From Oxyruncus cristatus (taxonomy: Eukaryota; Chordata; Aves; Passeriformes; Cotingidae), in the NCBI GenBank assembly GCA_013399855.1, contig VXAY01001953.1, forward strand, positions 1,056,664 to 1,120,663: 64,000 bases of DNA, read 5' to 3'. Below are positions 1 through 11,632 of the stretch, piece after piece. A model generated the notes under the pieces. It was not told where the DNA came from. It did no database searches and worked only from the letters and a program-made list of their open reading frames with translations. The number at the start of each line of letters is the position of its first letter. Positions within the stretch are counted from its first letter, which is position 1. The translations under genes and the position numbers were made by a program.

Positions 1-3000
1 TGAAAACAGAGAAAAGTACACAGACATTTGTTTCTATGAATTTGCAGATCATTATGGTTTTGTGCTTTAGGCATGGAGGGAGACCCATTGATTTAATCAT
101 GAGAATTCATTTGTTGTAAAGATGAGAATGTACTTTTGGTTTTATTATTATTGCTACTTTGCTATTATCTTTATGAAAAACCTAGAAGACACTATTGCCT
201 TAATTTTGTTCACATCTCTAATGCTTTACACACAGTTAATTCCACTCTTCATCACCAGCCTAGTGTGAGAACAGAACAGTTCAAATATATTTAATTAATC
301 CAGTCACAATCAAATTTTTTCGCCCTTGCACACAGAGAATATATATCTTACTCCACAGTTGCCCAAATGCAACAGACTCTTGAAGAAAAAAATACTTCAG
401 GGCTGAAGAAACTATATTAGCTAATGCCTTATTGTTTCTCATAAAATTTAGGAATCTTTAAGAGGATGTCTGTAAACATTAATCTAGAACCAGCAAGGTC
501 TGTGAGTACACATATTACATATTATTTTATTTTCTACCTAGCAGTGTTGACCCGTATTTGTTGATAGAGAGATATCTAAACTTAGTAGTTTCAATTCTAT
601 TTAAAACCCATAGCATTTGGTCTTTACCGTGCCCTGAATGTCATTGAGTGCAGATAGATTTGTTTTAAACTGACTCATGATTTTACAAGACACAGGATGT
701 TTGGCACTTTATAACAATTATCTCTATAGGAAAGATCAGTACAAAAAAAATAACAATACAATTAGGTTCAACGCTTAAAATAATGTCATGTTCATAATAG
801 CTCAAACACTTCTGTACTGTATAGGCTAATTACATCCTAAAAGCTACCTAACACCAGCCTGATGTTTCTTCTGCAATGATACAGCTGTTATTATGATTAC
901 AATATTTATTTTTTTTGTTTAGTTCTCATTCTCCATTAGAAGCAGAATTCCTTCTTTTGTTCTCTAAACAGAATCACGCTTAAAAAGGTGTTTGCAACCC
1001 TTTGAATTGGAAGACATCTATTGGAAATTATCTAGGTCATCTTTTTACTGACCTGGGATGATTTGGAGAAACTGAAACTTAAAGAATCTGAAATATTTTA
1101 ATTGCTCCCCTATCCTATTTCTGCTTAATCTATAATAAAGATCTCAGACTAAATAATTTCTCTCCTACTAACCCAGCTACAGTTTCCAAACCTTGGTTCA
1201 CTGTAAGAATTTACTTTTAATATTGCCTTCAAGTGCCAGGTGACACCTGAGATATATTTAGTATAGTGAGAGGGAAGCAGAGAGTTTACAGTCTAAAAAA
1301 ATGCCCAAAGTCATCATTATTATATTTTAAGAGGTTGCCATAAAAGAGTTGAAGGAACAATTAAATTAATAAATTAATTTAGATACCTATTAATCATGCA
1401 AAGACAGTATTTGAGATTTATAGATCTCTGAACATTTTCAGAACTCTTTCGTACCCTCTAGCAAACCAGAGAAGCATTCAAAGTCCATAGGAAACTGCAT
1501 TTCTCCTAGTGGCCATGTATACAGATACTCCACTTTTAGAATATTCCTCAAACCCTCTGATCCTTACCTGGGCTTGCAGTGGGATTCTCATATTGTCTGC
1601 TTAATTCTGGGAATAGAGCCAATAGTTGTTTCAAAACAGGACTAGAAAAAAAACAGGGAGATTAAGAACTTATCTTCTTCCTCGTGTCTGAAAGCCTACT
1701 TCCTAGACCACCCACTCAGGCAGCCGTAAATGATGGTTCATTTCCTCTCCTGAAGTCAGACTGCTAGTTGGCAGGCAAGTCATACATCTCCTAGAAAAAA
1801 TGTTTTGCAGGTGAGTTGTGAAGTTTCTAGGGTTGAAGCCATTCCATTAATAAAAGGTTTTTTGGGACACCATAACAGCCCTTCTTGGATAAAGTAGACC
1901 CTAAGTACCACAAAACATATGAATTTTGAATGTATATTGTCCTTAAACTTATCAAACTCTAGACTCATCTTTCTAACTTATTACTGTCTATCTTTCCCAG
2001 CTCATTATTTTTTTCCTCATCCTCCTTTTGCTCTTCACTTCCAGATGTTTGTGATGGGATACCCCAGATGGGTCACAGTCCTGGCTTTTTGCTCCCCAGA
2101 AGTCCATGTCACTGGCCACCAGCTTGGCCCATTCTGCTCAGACCATGAGGGATGCTGCCTGTTAGAGGCTGCAACTGCACTGCATGCTGGCACTTATACA
2201 AAAAATTGTTTGTTGCAGAAAGTCTGCTCCAAAACTCCTATTTTTAACAATGTTCTTAATCATTCTTTTCACATCTGCTCTTTCAACACATCTGAACTTT
2301 AATAAGGCTACCTCAGCACTAACTTTGAGAAACATGGGAAAGAGAAAATGACAGAACTAGCCTAGTACTTGCTTGGACAAAATAAGAGGATATCTCTCAG
2401 AGGAGCTGCCAATAACAGTAAACTATCACTGATGAAAATCCTTGCAGCTTGCAGCATTTCAGGTATCTAGTCTCCTTCATGCCCCTCAAAAAAAATCCAC
2501 CCCTAAATCCAAACCAAAATAAAAACAACAAAACAACATCAACAAAAAAAAAATCAAAGAAAGCATGATGGTACTAGTAAAGGCAGGAGTATATCACCCA
2601 GGGGGAGAAAATGGGATGGTAATTACCCAGATCTGCATACAAGACTGGTACCTTCTTGGTCAGTGCAGTGACTCTGAATCTCTGTAAGTCGCATTTTTAA
2701 TACCACCTTTAAAAGACAAAACTTTCCCCTAAAATATATAAGACTTCCCAGTTCTTTTGCACTCATAGGATGAATGTGTATAAAAAATGAAGGGTTTAAT
2801 CAGAATTTTGAAGATCTCCCTCAGAACTCCTACAGGAAAATAAGAATTTGAAGAAAAAAACCAGATATCCCTGGCCATCCTTAATGTTTAACCACAATTC
2901 TTCAATGCTTATTAATATAAAGGACATCTCCAAATAATTTATGATAGAGAACAGTGCATATTTGAGTCAACGAGACTTCTGAACTCTGTTACAGTAATTT

Positions 3001-5190
3001 CCTTTAGACTGCCAATGTTTTGGCTAAACAATAGCTACAAATACAGTGTGATTCTTAGTTCTGTTTTTTTCAAGGATGCTTTCGTAGGTAACTTTTTTCA
3101 GAACAGAGTTATCAATTCCTGAAAGTCAGAAAAACCCACTGGTGGTCCCATTCCTACTTCTTGAGGAAGTTCAGGATTCCAAGTTTTCTTCTACCTAGCT
3201 CTGCAGTTCCCTGGCCAGTAATTGCAAGTTTTCTTGTTTATCTCTCCAACGTGCCTGGACATAGATTTTGGATACCCCCCCGAATGCCAAATGTTTAGAA
3301 ATTAGAAGTTGCAGATTTTAACTTTAAGGCATCTGAGGTTTTTCTATATGTTTTAGCTTTCAAACACAGGTCTTGGAAACTTCTAGATAAATTTATTTGC
3401 ATGTGAGCATATTTGCATAACCAGAGTATTCCTACAGTAAATAATAAAAAATTGTTTTCAGGTATTAAATGAGAGCATTGGAAGCATTCAGCTAGTATGT
3501 CTTTACAAGAGGAATGACTACAAGAACAGCCATACTCCTGAAGTCAGAGGCAACAGTTCATTATATAAATAATGTATCTGTTGAAATCAGTTTGTAAATT
3601 TATTCCTTTAGGTTTGGAAAAGATTTTCTGGCAAGATGGGAAATCTGGAAAGCTCCATGAAAAAAAGCAAACTGTGCTGAGATCTCATGGCTCTTCTGTT
3701 ATTTATTTACATCTGAATCAAATCCCATTGTGATTCTCCTGAGGGTAATTGTTTTCAATGTGCAAATCAGATAATAATAAATCAACAAATACACCATGCA
3801 GAGGCCCTTAAAATAGCAATGTGCATCACATGAAAATAATTTTATTGAAGCCAGGACCCAATAAAAGGGCTAAGACCAGAATAGATACTGTACTTACTTT
3901 TAATTAGATGGAACTCTGTGTCTTAAATTACTGAAACTACAGAATTTCTCAAAGTTATGAATCATTTATAGCTTCCTCTGTCTTGGGTCACTGAACACTC
4001 ACTGTTCATCAAAATATATAGCTGCATTCTTCTGTCACTCCCATAACATTTTCTCTCACTAATACCTCTTTTTTAGATTATCACCTCAGGGCAGATTCAG
4101 TTTTATGTTATTGAACTTAATGATAAACAGCAGATGTACAGAATATTTTCAATATAATAGCAAATAAATAATATAAAGTTCACTGCAGATATACATTTGT
4201 AAATTATTATTTTTAACCTTTTGTTCTCAAGAATGCAGAGCACGAAAAACGAGGTAGAATCCTCATAACAGATGTGTTCTTGGCTCCAGCTAACTATTCA
4301 CAAAGGAGAAATATATTTTCATTTTAAATACAGGATATTGGTTTGTTTCTGCTTAAGGCACATTCAGAGTTTAAGCATTTGCAGGATCCTCTTAAGCTGT
4401 ATTTTGCCTCAGCACTTGTTAGTGGCTGTATTTTGCAGCAGAAGACTGTACTGGAAATTAATGTATTCTACAAATATGTAGTATGAGATAGAAAACCAGT
4501 TCAATTCTGGGATTAATTTGTGTGTCCATAGTTTCTCAGTCCATGTATGTGTTTGATTTTTTTTTTCAGATGGCATCTACAGATAAGACAGACATTTAGA
4601 GTTAGATGCTGTTACAAACAATTGTATCCTATTGTATTGAACAAATTTCAGACACATGAGTCTTTAGTCCTCTACTGTGTTGCAGATCCTTCAGAGAGAT
4701 TGAGTCTTTGTAGTCCATTGATTTTCACAAGTTGCATATAAGTTTCTTTGAGGTTAGGGGAATAGAACACATTTTCAATAGTACTGCAATGATTAATCTT
4801 CTCTGGAATTTGATATGAATTTAAATTACAAAAAATTAAAAGAGTTAAATAGCCTATCTATAGGACTGAACTGTAGCCTTTCACTTAAGTGACGTGTGTG
4901 TAATGCAGGAACCAACGCTTATTCAGGCAGAATAGAACAGATATTGAAAGGACAAAGTAGAAGATCATTAGCAGCATCACAAATAACTTATGGATTTCTT
5001 TGCATGATTACCCTCATATTCAGAGTGAAACCTTCAAATTAAGTTGCGTTAGGCAATAATATATAAAGTTTCTGACTTGATTTTAATCATAGCAGAAGGA
5101 ATAAGAGGAGTAGTTACTGTCCCAAAATACGGAAGACTGTACTACAAATAAGAAGGCTTCACTTTAACTCTCAAATAATCTAAATGATTA
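1..5190. other. AT-rich non-coding stretch, no gene seen
   Basis: The sequence is AT-rich and unpatterned. Short open frames occur on both strands, the longest being 127 codons at 1919-2302 (+), but none has recognisable domain content or a run of plausible exons with splice sites. A modestly GC-richer patch at about 2040-2200 and an A/C-rich run at about 2505-2560 are the only compositional changes. I recognise no transposon here, though strongly diverged copies could be missed by eye. Confidence 0.65.
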
Positions 5191-5196
5191 TGCCAG

Positions 5197-5248
5197 TATG
5201 TCATATAAATATGACATAAAAATAAAAAGTGATAAATATTTATCACTT
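5197..5248. repeat. Two adjacent perfect palindromes
   Basis: Positions 5197-5206 and 5209-5218 are perfect 10-bp inverted arms (TATGTCATAT and its complement) separated by AA. Eight bases later, 5227-5248 is a 22-bp palindrome with no spacer, centred on AAATATTT. Both were checked base by base. Each could extrude as a cruciform or act as a dyad-symmetric site. They are AT-rich, as is the background, so one such palindrome could be chance; two perfect ones within 52 bp is less expected. Confidence 0.9.
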
Positions 5249-8007
5249 GTAAAACTATTTTATGAAGACTTTGGGTCTGCAACTATGGAATTTAAAATTC
5301 CTTTATTTTCCTTTAAAGGTGTTTTTCACTTACCATAAATAAAATAAATACTCATGATATAACAAATAAATAACTCATATCGGCTAGCAATTTTAAAATA
5401 GTAAAATATTTAAAAAAAAAGATGAATGAGGAAATTGCTTTTTTTTCCCCTTTCAAATTAATTATGTTGACTTTCTTTTTTTACTGTCCTGAAATATTTT
5501 ATAAAAGCTAGGATATACGTTTGTCCAAAATTTCATCCACCAATGCCCTTTATATTTTTTCTAACTGTCTCTGAGTTCTGTCCTACTTTTTATTGCACTA
5601 ATAGAGGCTTTTGGGATGCAGGAATAAAACAAAGCATAGTGTCCAGTTCTTGGCTATTACGGTCAAAGCCATTATTTAATCCTGCTAATAAATAAATCCA
5701 CTTCCCTCCAAAACAGTTATGTTCCATGTCTGCACTTATCTTGGTGAAAGGTTGCTCCAGAATTTTGCCCTTCTCTGGATACTTAGAATCTTTGTTCTAA
5801 TTTCCAGACAAAAATTAGTCATTGCCAATTTATGCTCACTCTTTTTCCACTATTATTCCTTTAACCATTTATATATCCAAGGAGAATAATAATGTTATCT
5901 GTAAGCCTAATTCTCCTCTTTTCTCTTTTTATCTGTTATTTGAGGGAAGCCATTTTGCAATGTAACAACAACTCATTTGCAAGGTGCACATTGTGCACTA
6001 TTTTAACAGTGGCACAGACTGATACAATGTCAATCAACCTATTTTATTTTTTATGGCAATCCTGGTTACCTGGGTGGTGATGTAAAGTCCATCATCACAC
6101 AGTCAAAATTATAAAGTGGTAACTCAGGAGCAGATTCATGAACAAGGGATTTAAGCTGAAGAAAATGAAATTTTGGTTTAGGTTCTATTGAAAATTTTGA
6201 GAGTTGAGTGTAGAAGCAGCCCATATTCTTGGTTAGAGAAACATAATAGAGCATGATTTAGTTGTGATGACCGAAAACTACTGGGGAAGACATTACTCGT
6301 ACGGGAGTCTTCCTGTAGAGCTCCTCCATTTTCTTTTGACTGTTTTTTTCTGGAACAGAAAAATTCTCTTGCAGAATCATAGTTTGTTGCTCTTGAAGCT
6401 TTGGAGTGATTTGAAAGGTTTTAGCTACTTACATACAGCTACCTACATACATATGTTTTCTAAGAGTGTTTTTCTGCTTGTGTTGTGTTACAGCATCGCT
6501 TAAAGGAGAAAAGTTATGTTGGATTTGTCATGAACAGAACAACACTGAAGGGAGAATACTGGAGAACTAAGAGAGTGTTCAGATTCACGGAATAGACTTG
6601 ATGACTGTGTGGAACATATCTTGTAGTGGACAGAAATGATGCATATAGAGTTTCCAGAGTCTTATGATTTCTTTTCTGGATAGTACACATAATTCTGGTG
6701 TCTCCAGTACCAGGCAGATTATTTCCTACAATGGCCTGTGGAGTAGTTCATGTATATCTTACTTTTCTTACATCAAAGTAATTACCAGATTGGATTAAAA
6801 TAATCCCTTCCAGAAAATCTACTTTTCTTGTCACTGGGACTAGTTCCAAATACTTCAGAACAGGTGGCAAAAAAGTCTACTTTTTCTCAAAAGTCAGAGA
6901 GCAGCTTAGCCTCTGAAATGTAGCATCCATTTATACATTCTCCATTGTGTATTTAAAGAATGAGTTTTGCTATTCCTTGAGTACTGTTGATTCACAAGCA
7001 TCTCTGATCAATTTTTTTAAGTCTTGCTAATTGACAATTCTGCACCTTGTGAGAGAGTAACTCTTGTTACAGAACACCATATACTCCATTGCCATTTTGT
7101 ATATTTAAATAAATAGGAAAAATATCAAGCCATGTTCTCTTTTTTCCCTCCCCCTTTATCACTTACAATATTGTCTGTGTTTATAAAATCTATTATTCAT
7201 TCATATTTGATGAAAAGTCTCAGTCTTTTCCAGAGCTTGTTTTCATGAACTTTTTTTCAAATCCACGATTACTATCATGACCAGACTGTTACTGTGTTTG
7301 TAACCTTATAGGTATTAAGACAGTGAAGAACATCACACAGTATTTGTTGTGAGGAAAGACCCCCGATTTAAATAGTACACTATAATATTCTGTAATCATA
7401 AAGTCCTTTGTTTCGTTAATGTTGTGTTAAACACTATTACACATAGAGAAGACATTTTCAGTGAGCTGTTCATTGAACAGAATATTTTTTTCGATTTGCT
7501 GAGACAATAGAGCTAGTTTACATGCCAGAAGTGATTGTTTTATTTTACATCTGATAATATAGCTTGTTTGTTTGATCTTTCCGGTTCTTTTTTGCATTAG
7601 AATGTCTATCCTGTTGTTTGGTATTTGAGCTTTTGATTTTGCAGTTCTATAGGCAAGAGTAGCTAATGCAAGGCTACAGCCAGTAACAGAGACAGGACTT
7701 ACCTTTCTCTGAGACAGTTTTAGAGGTAGGTTCTTTAAGGGTGTGAGACATCTTTCCTGCGTTAGACATCTAGGCCTCACAAAATCCTGCTTCTTTCCAG
7801 TGATCATGAGGGTCATTTAGGATAACTGCTTCTGGTGAAATCCATGATGGATTTCAAATACCGCTATGTTCATTCTTCCTACATTAAAAAAGAGTTTCAA
7901 AATAACTTCAGAACTTTTCATTGATTTTGTTGGTCATGGTCTTCATGTTCAGATCATGGGCCATCAACGTTAATTTCACTATTGTTCTGTTATTATTTCC
8001 ATATTGG
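5249..8007. other. AT-rich non-coding stretch, no gene seen
   Basis: Unique-looking AT-rich DNA. A 129-codon open frame on the minus strand (7427-7816) has no recognisable domains and no supporting context. No LINE, LTR or SINE signature was recognised before the LTR that begins at 8008. Confidence 0.6.
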
Positions 8008-8573
8008 TGTTCTGCTTTTAGCTGGAATAGAGTTAATTTTCTTCCTGGTAGCTGTAGTTTTTGGATTAATTATCAGAATAATGTTGATAACACACTGATG
8101 TTTCAGTTATTACTAAGTAGTTTTTACACTAAGTCAAGGACTTTTCAGTTTCCCATGCTCTAACAATGACGAGGTGCACAAGAAGGTGTGAGGGAGGATA
8201 GCTGAGCTGAACTAGCCAAAGGGATATTCCATATCACAGAACATCTCATTCAGTATACACAAACTGGAGGGTAGTTGGTTGGAAGGGGACATTCACTGCC
8301 CAGGAATGGGTTGGTCATTGGTCAGTGGGTCATGAACAATTGTCACTCATTCTTGGGCTCTCTTATTCTTTTTCTAATTGTGTCTCTTTCCATTACTTTA
8401 GTATTATGATAATGATTATGATGGTGATATTGATTATTATTATATTTTACTTTATTTCAGTTTTTCAACTCTTCTTATCCCCAACTATGAGGTTTACTTT
8501 CTTTTTTTTTTTTCAGATTGTCCTACCCATCCCTCTGTGGTACTTAATTGCTGTCTGGAGGTAAATCATGGTA
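8008..8573 (+). mobile_element. ERV LTR, family A, 5' LTR of a decayed provirus
   Basis: This 566-bp block has the layout of an avian ERV LTR on the + strand. It begins TGTTCTGCTTTTAGCTGG with the family's GGATAGAGTTAATTTTCTT-like opening (slightly diverged), has a degenerate TATA region near 8254 (CAGTATACAC) and a T-rich/ATT-rich tract at 8400-8460. The run before the 3' end resembles TTATCTCAACCCATGAG with changes. The expected terminal CA has decayed to TA at 8572-8573. It is followed at once by a primer-binding-site-like sequence, which supports reading it as a 5' LTR. A short 5' fragment of the same family lies at 22651-22724. Family recognition is from memory of avian repeats, not a database search. 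Confidence 0.82.
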
Positions 8574-8581
8574 GTCCTTTT

Positions 8582-8599
8582 TGGCCTCAGTGTGGGGAA
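8582..8599 (+). other. Primer-binding-site relic, tRNA-Lys-like
   Basis: TGGCCTCAGTGTGGGGAA lies nine bases after the LTR end. It resembles a lysine-tRNA primer-binding site of the type that starts TGGCGCCCAACGTGGGG, with one base missing and a few transitions. A Lys-type site at this spacing points to a class II (ERVK/beta-like) retrovirus. The match is imperfect, so the class assignment is inference. Confidence 0.55.
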
Positions 8600-8786
8600 T
8601 GACAGAGATAACAACAAATCTGAGTAGAAAGCATCAGAAAAAATTTGTTATAAGCATTCATTATATTAGATTAATAGTTGCTGATCACAGTGTTGATTTA
8701 TTTTCTCCCAAAGTTGGTATACCTGTTCTTAAAATTGCCTTAGGTAATACCTTACCTGCAGTATATGTTCCCTGTTGTGCTGTTTA

Positions 8787-9157
8787 TCACCCTCAGGAAC
8801 TGAGCTAAGGTCATCAGGTTGTACTTTGTCACACTGTCCTATGATATGATAGAATTGCAGGTCATTAAACTAATCTGGTACTTACAGTCAGCATTGCTGT
8901 CATCTCTGTACTTTGGGAGCCATCTATTGGAAACTATTACTAATTATACCTTTTACCTTTTCTCCTCCAAGNTCACCCTCAGGAGCTGAGCTAAGGTCAT
9001 CATGTTGTACTTTGTCACACTGTCCTATGATATGATAGAATTGCAGGTCATTAAACTAATCTGGTACTTACAGTCAGCATTGCTGTCATCTCTGTACTTT
9101 GGGAGCCATCTATTGGAAACTATTACTAATTATACCTTTTACCCTTTCTCCTCCAAG
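8787..9157 (+). repeat. 185-bp direct duplication separated by a single N
   Basis: 8787-8971 and 8973-9157 are near-identical (I count three differences: A/G near 8799, G/T near the CATCA(G/T)G run, T/C near the end). The single N at 8972 is exactly at the junction. A duplication whose boundary coincides with an N is best explained as two overlapping contig ends that were joined instead of merged. A genuine tandem duplication is the alternative. Confidence 0.93.
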
Positions 9158-9335
9158 ACAACATACAGAGGAGACACCTCTACCTACTTTCTCCTTCTTC
9201 TCCAGGCTCATTAAAATAGCTCTTGAGAATTTGAATATCCTTGGGATGCTCAAATCATCATGTTCCTGTTGCTAAGTCTTCTGAATGTGTTACAGGTCTT
9301 ACTTAAGGTTAAACTATTAAGAATACCACACAGAG

Positions 9336-10700
9336 ATGTCCCACAAGGATAGATAGTTTTGAGTAGCAAGGTATGTGGAATGGTATGGGCAAGTGCCTAG
9401 AACAGTGGGCACCACCAGTGTTTTTGAACTACACCCCTGAACAAGAGCACAATCTGCAAAAAAACCCAAAAAATATTTGGGAAAAGTGTGCTGTCACCCT
9501 GGCAATTCAGAGAAACATGAATCACTACAATGTTCTGGGGCCTGGACCATGCCTCCCAAGCTCTGTTCAACTCTATTCATTATCCTCAGGGGAAAAAGAA
9601 GGTCTCTGGATCTGATGACAAGATGACAGGCACTGCACCTACTTCAATTCTGGTGACAGACTCTACAGGTAAACCAGGGAACCAATTAGTGCCAGTACTA
9701 GTCAGTTCTATAAACAAGAAGAAGTGGACATGGAAGCCAACTCTTTTAGTAAAGGAGAGTGAAGTAGGGCCACAACAGGAGAGAAGGAAAAGACAGAACA
9801 AGAGGTAACCACTTGATTCCCATCCCTGAGTCAGCTGTGGGATATGCAAAAATGTTTCAGTCATCATCCAGGTGAGCACATTATCTCCTGGCTGATCTAA
9901 TGCTGTGATAATGGGGCTAGTAGTATGGAATTAGAGGGTAGTGGAGCCAAGGAGGTAGGATCATTTTCTGGGAAAGGAGCATTGACAAGGTGATTGGAAA
10001 AGGGACATGTTCTCAGCCTTTGGAGGTGAGTCCTGTTAAGCAATAAGGAAAACTACCCCTTCAAGGAAGATACGTTACCTAGGTGAGTGGAACACCATGG
10101 AGAGGAGTATCCAGTATCTGAATAAAATAACTGTGCTAGAGATGACTTATTATCACCCAAAATACAGGCAGTTCTCCACAGAGCCAGATGAGGTCCAATG
10201 CACATGACTCACATGGTGGAAGTTTGTACAGAGGTGAATTTTCTTTTTATGTCCACTCATTGTCAGTACTAACCTGGAGAGATGAAGAGACACTGACAAT
10301 GGGGGAAGTGGCTTGACATCTCCTGCAATATGAAGAAAATCTTTCTCCCTCCCTGTGAGCTTGTGTCCTGGCTGTGAAAAAACTGTCTGAAAAGTGGGAT
10401 AAACTGCAACAAAAAGGAGGTAGGTCCTACTTCCCATGTGTATGGATCAGTATCTCAGCTCTTAACAGTACACATTCCTTTGTTCCAGAGAGAGGATTTC
10501 GCAGTTACACATCATGGGTGTAGTCTGTGGGTTTACCCGTGGGACCATGGAGATGACACGAGGAAGTGAGACAGAAAATCTACTTCAACCCTAGAGGTAT
10601 GGGTATATGAATTGCAAGGAAAAATAACATTCACAATAGGGATTCTTCCAGGAAAATTAACATAAATTTTAACAGTAAGACAGGAAAATACCAAACCATT
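9336..10700 (+). pseudogene. Degenerate ERV gag (matrix/capsid region)
   Basis: A gag-like reading frame starts at the ATG at 9336 and is broken by early stops (the seventh codon is already TAG) and several frameshifts. Recognisable pieces lie in different frames. Around 9373-9615 there is an N-terminal stretch with TPEQEH. From about 9820 to 10060 there is a capsid-like piece with LWDMQK, PGEHI and LSLWR. From 10160 to 10600 there is a further piece with HHGEEY and PWDHGDD. The order and spacing fit Gag of an avian ERV that I recognise from bird genomes but cannot name with certainty. The similarity fades by about 10700; no nucleocapsid zinc knuckle, protease, polymerase or envelope follows. 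The copy cannot encode a functional protein. Confidence 0.72.
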
Positions 10701-10717
10701 TACAGCTTCAAGCAGGC

Positions 10718-10788
10718 CAAATAAAAAAAACCCAAACAAACAACCAAACAAAAAAAACCCAACAACCAACAAACCAAACTTAAAATCC
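10718..10788. repeat. A/C-rich low-complexity tract
   Basis: Runs of A interleaved with AAAC, CCAA and CAACC units fill the gap between the truncated gag and the next LTR. It could be a poly(A)-like remnant or simple sequence grown at a junction. Confidence 0.8.
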
Positions 10789-10824
10789 CTACTTAGACTG
10801 AGAACTGTTTCTTTGTGCCTTTAG

Positions 10825-11632
10825 TGGGTTTGCATAACCAGGTTTTGTCAGCGGAGGGGACCATGGGGGTGGCTTTTGTGAGAAGCTGACAGAAGTCTCC
10901 TCCGTGTCTGAAAGAACCAATGCCAGCTGACTCCAGGATGGACCCACCACTGGCTGAGGCTGAACCAATCTGGAATGATAGTAGCACTTCTGTGATAACA
11001 TATTTAGGAAGGGGAAAAAAGTTATTGCTCAGAAGTAATTGCGGTCAGAAGAAAGTGGAGTGAGAATATGTGAGACAAACAATTCTTCAGACACCAAGAT
11101 CGGTGCAGAAGGAGTGGGAGGAAGTGCTCCAGGCACCAGAGCTGAGGTTCCCCTGCAGCCTGTGGTGAATACCATGGTGAACCAGCTGTGCCCCTGCAGC
11201 CCATGGAGGTCAATGGGGATGCAAAGGTCCATTGCCTGTGGAGGAGATCCACACTGGAGCAGCTGGATGCCCAAAAAGTGGGCTGTGAACCCTTGGGAAA
11301 CCTGTGCCAGAGTAGGCTCCTGGCATGATTTGTGGACTCACGGAGAGAGGGGAGCACACTGGAGTAAGTTTGCTGGCAGAACTTGTGACCCCGTGGGGGA
11401 CCCATGTTGGAGCAGACCATGTCTGCATCTGTGGAGAAGTGATCCATGCTGCAGCAGTTTGTGGAGAACTGTAGCCGGTGGAATCGACTCACACTGCAGA
11501 AGTTCATGAAAGACTGTCTCCCATGGGAGGCACCTCATGGTGGGGCAGGGGAAGGACTCCTCTCCCCGAGCAGCAGAAGGAACAATCTATAATGAACTGA
11601 CCATAACCCTCATTGCCCACTGTGTGCCCAGT
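10825..11632 (+). mobile_element. ERV LTR, family B, 3' end missing
   Basis: The + strand LTR begins TGGGTTTGCATAACCAGG and contains a promoter-like GATAACATATTTAGGAAG at about 10993-11010. It then holds a GC-richer region built from imperfect units of roughly 35-50 bp, each with a core like CCACRCTGGAGCAG (near 11249, 11352, 11399, 11443 and 11486). It stops near 11632, before the U5-type end (TGTCCTTATCTCGA...CCAGCCAGGGTCAAC) that is present in the second copy at 56715-56958. Long open frames on both strands here (156 codons at 11039-11509 +, 161 at 11022-11507 -) follow from the repeat units and are not genes. It is a different family from the LTR at 8008, so it is not that provirus's 3' LTR. 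Confidence 0.8.

Larger units (their letters stand above)
8574..9335 (+). mobile_element. ERV 5' leader region (untranslated), contains a duplicated block
   Basis: The sequence joins the LTR that ends at 8573 to the first gag-like ATG at 9336, and it resembles the leader of an avian ERV. It has no long open frame. It is interrupted by a near-identical 185-bp duplication around the N at 8972, so the true leader is probably about 186 bp shorter than shown. No clear splice donor or packaging structure can be assigned by eye. Confidence 0.65.

Noticed and set aside
1919..2302. 127-codon + strand open frame
   Set aside because: Hydrophobic start looks like a signal sequence, but it comes from T-rich DNA and nothing downstream resembles a domain.
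7427..7816. 129-codon minus-strand open frame
   Set aside because: No domain, no context; basic composition follows from A/T-rich codons.
11022..11507. 161-codon minus-strand frame and 156-codon + frame at 11039-11509
   Set aside because: Both lie wholly within LTR family B and arise from its repeat units.
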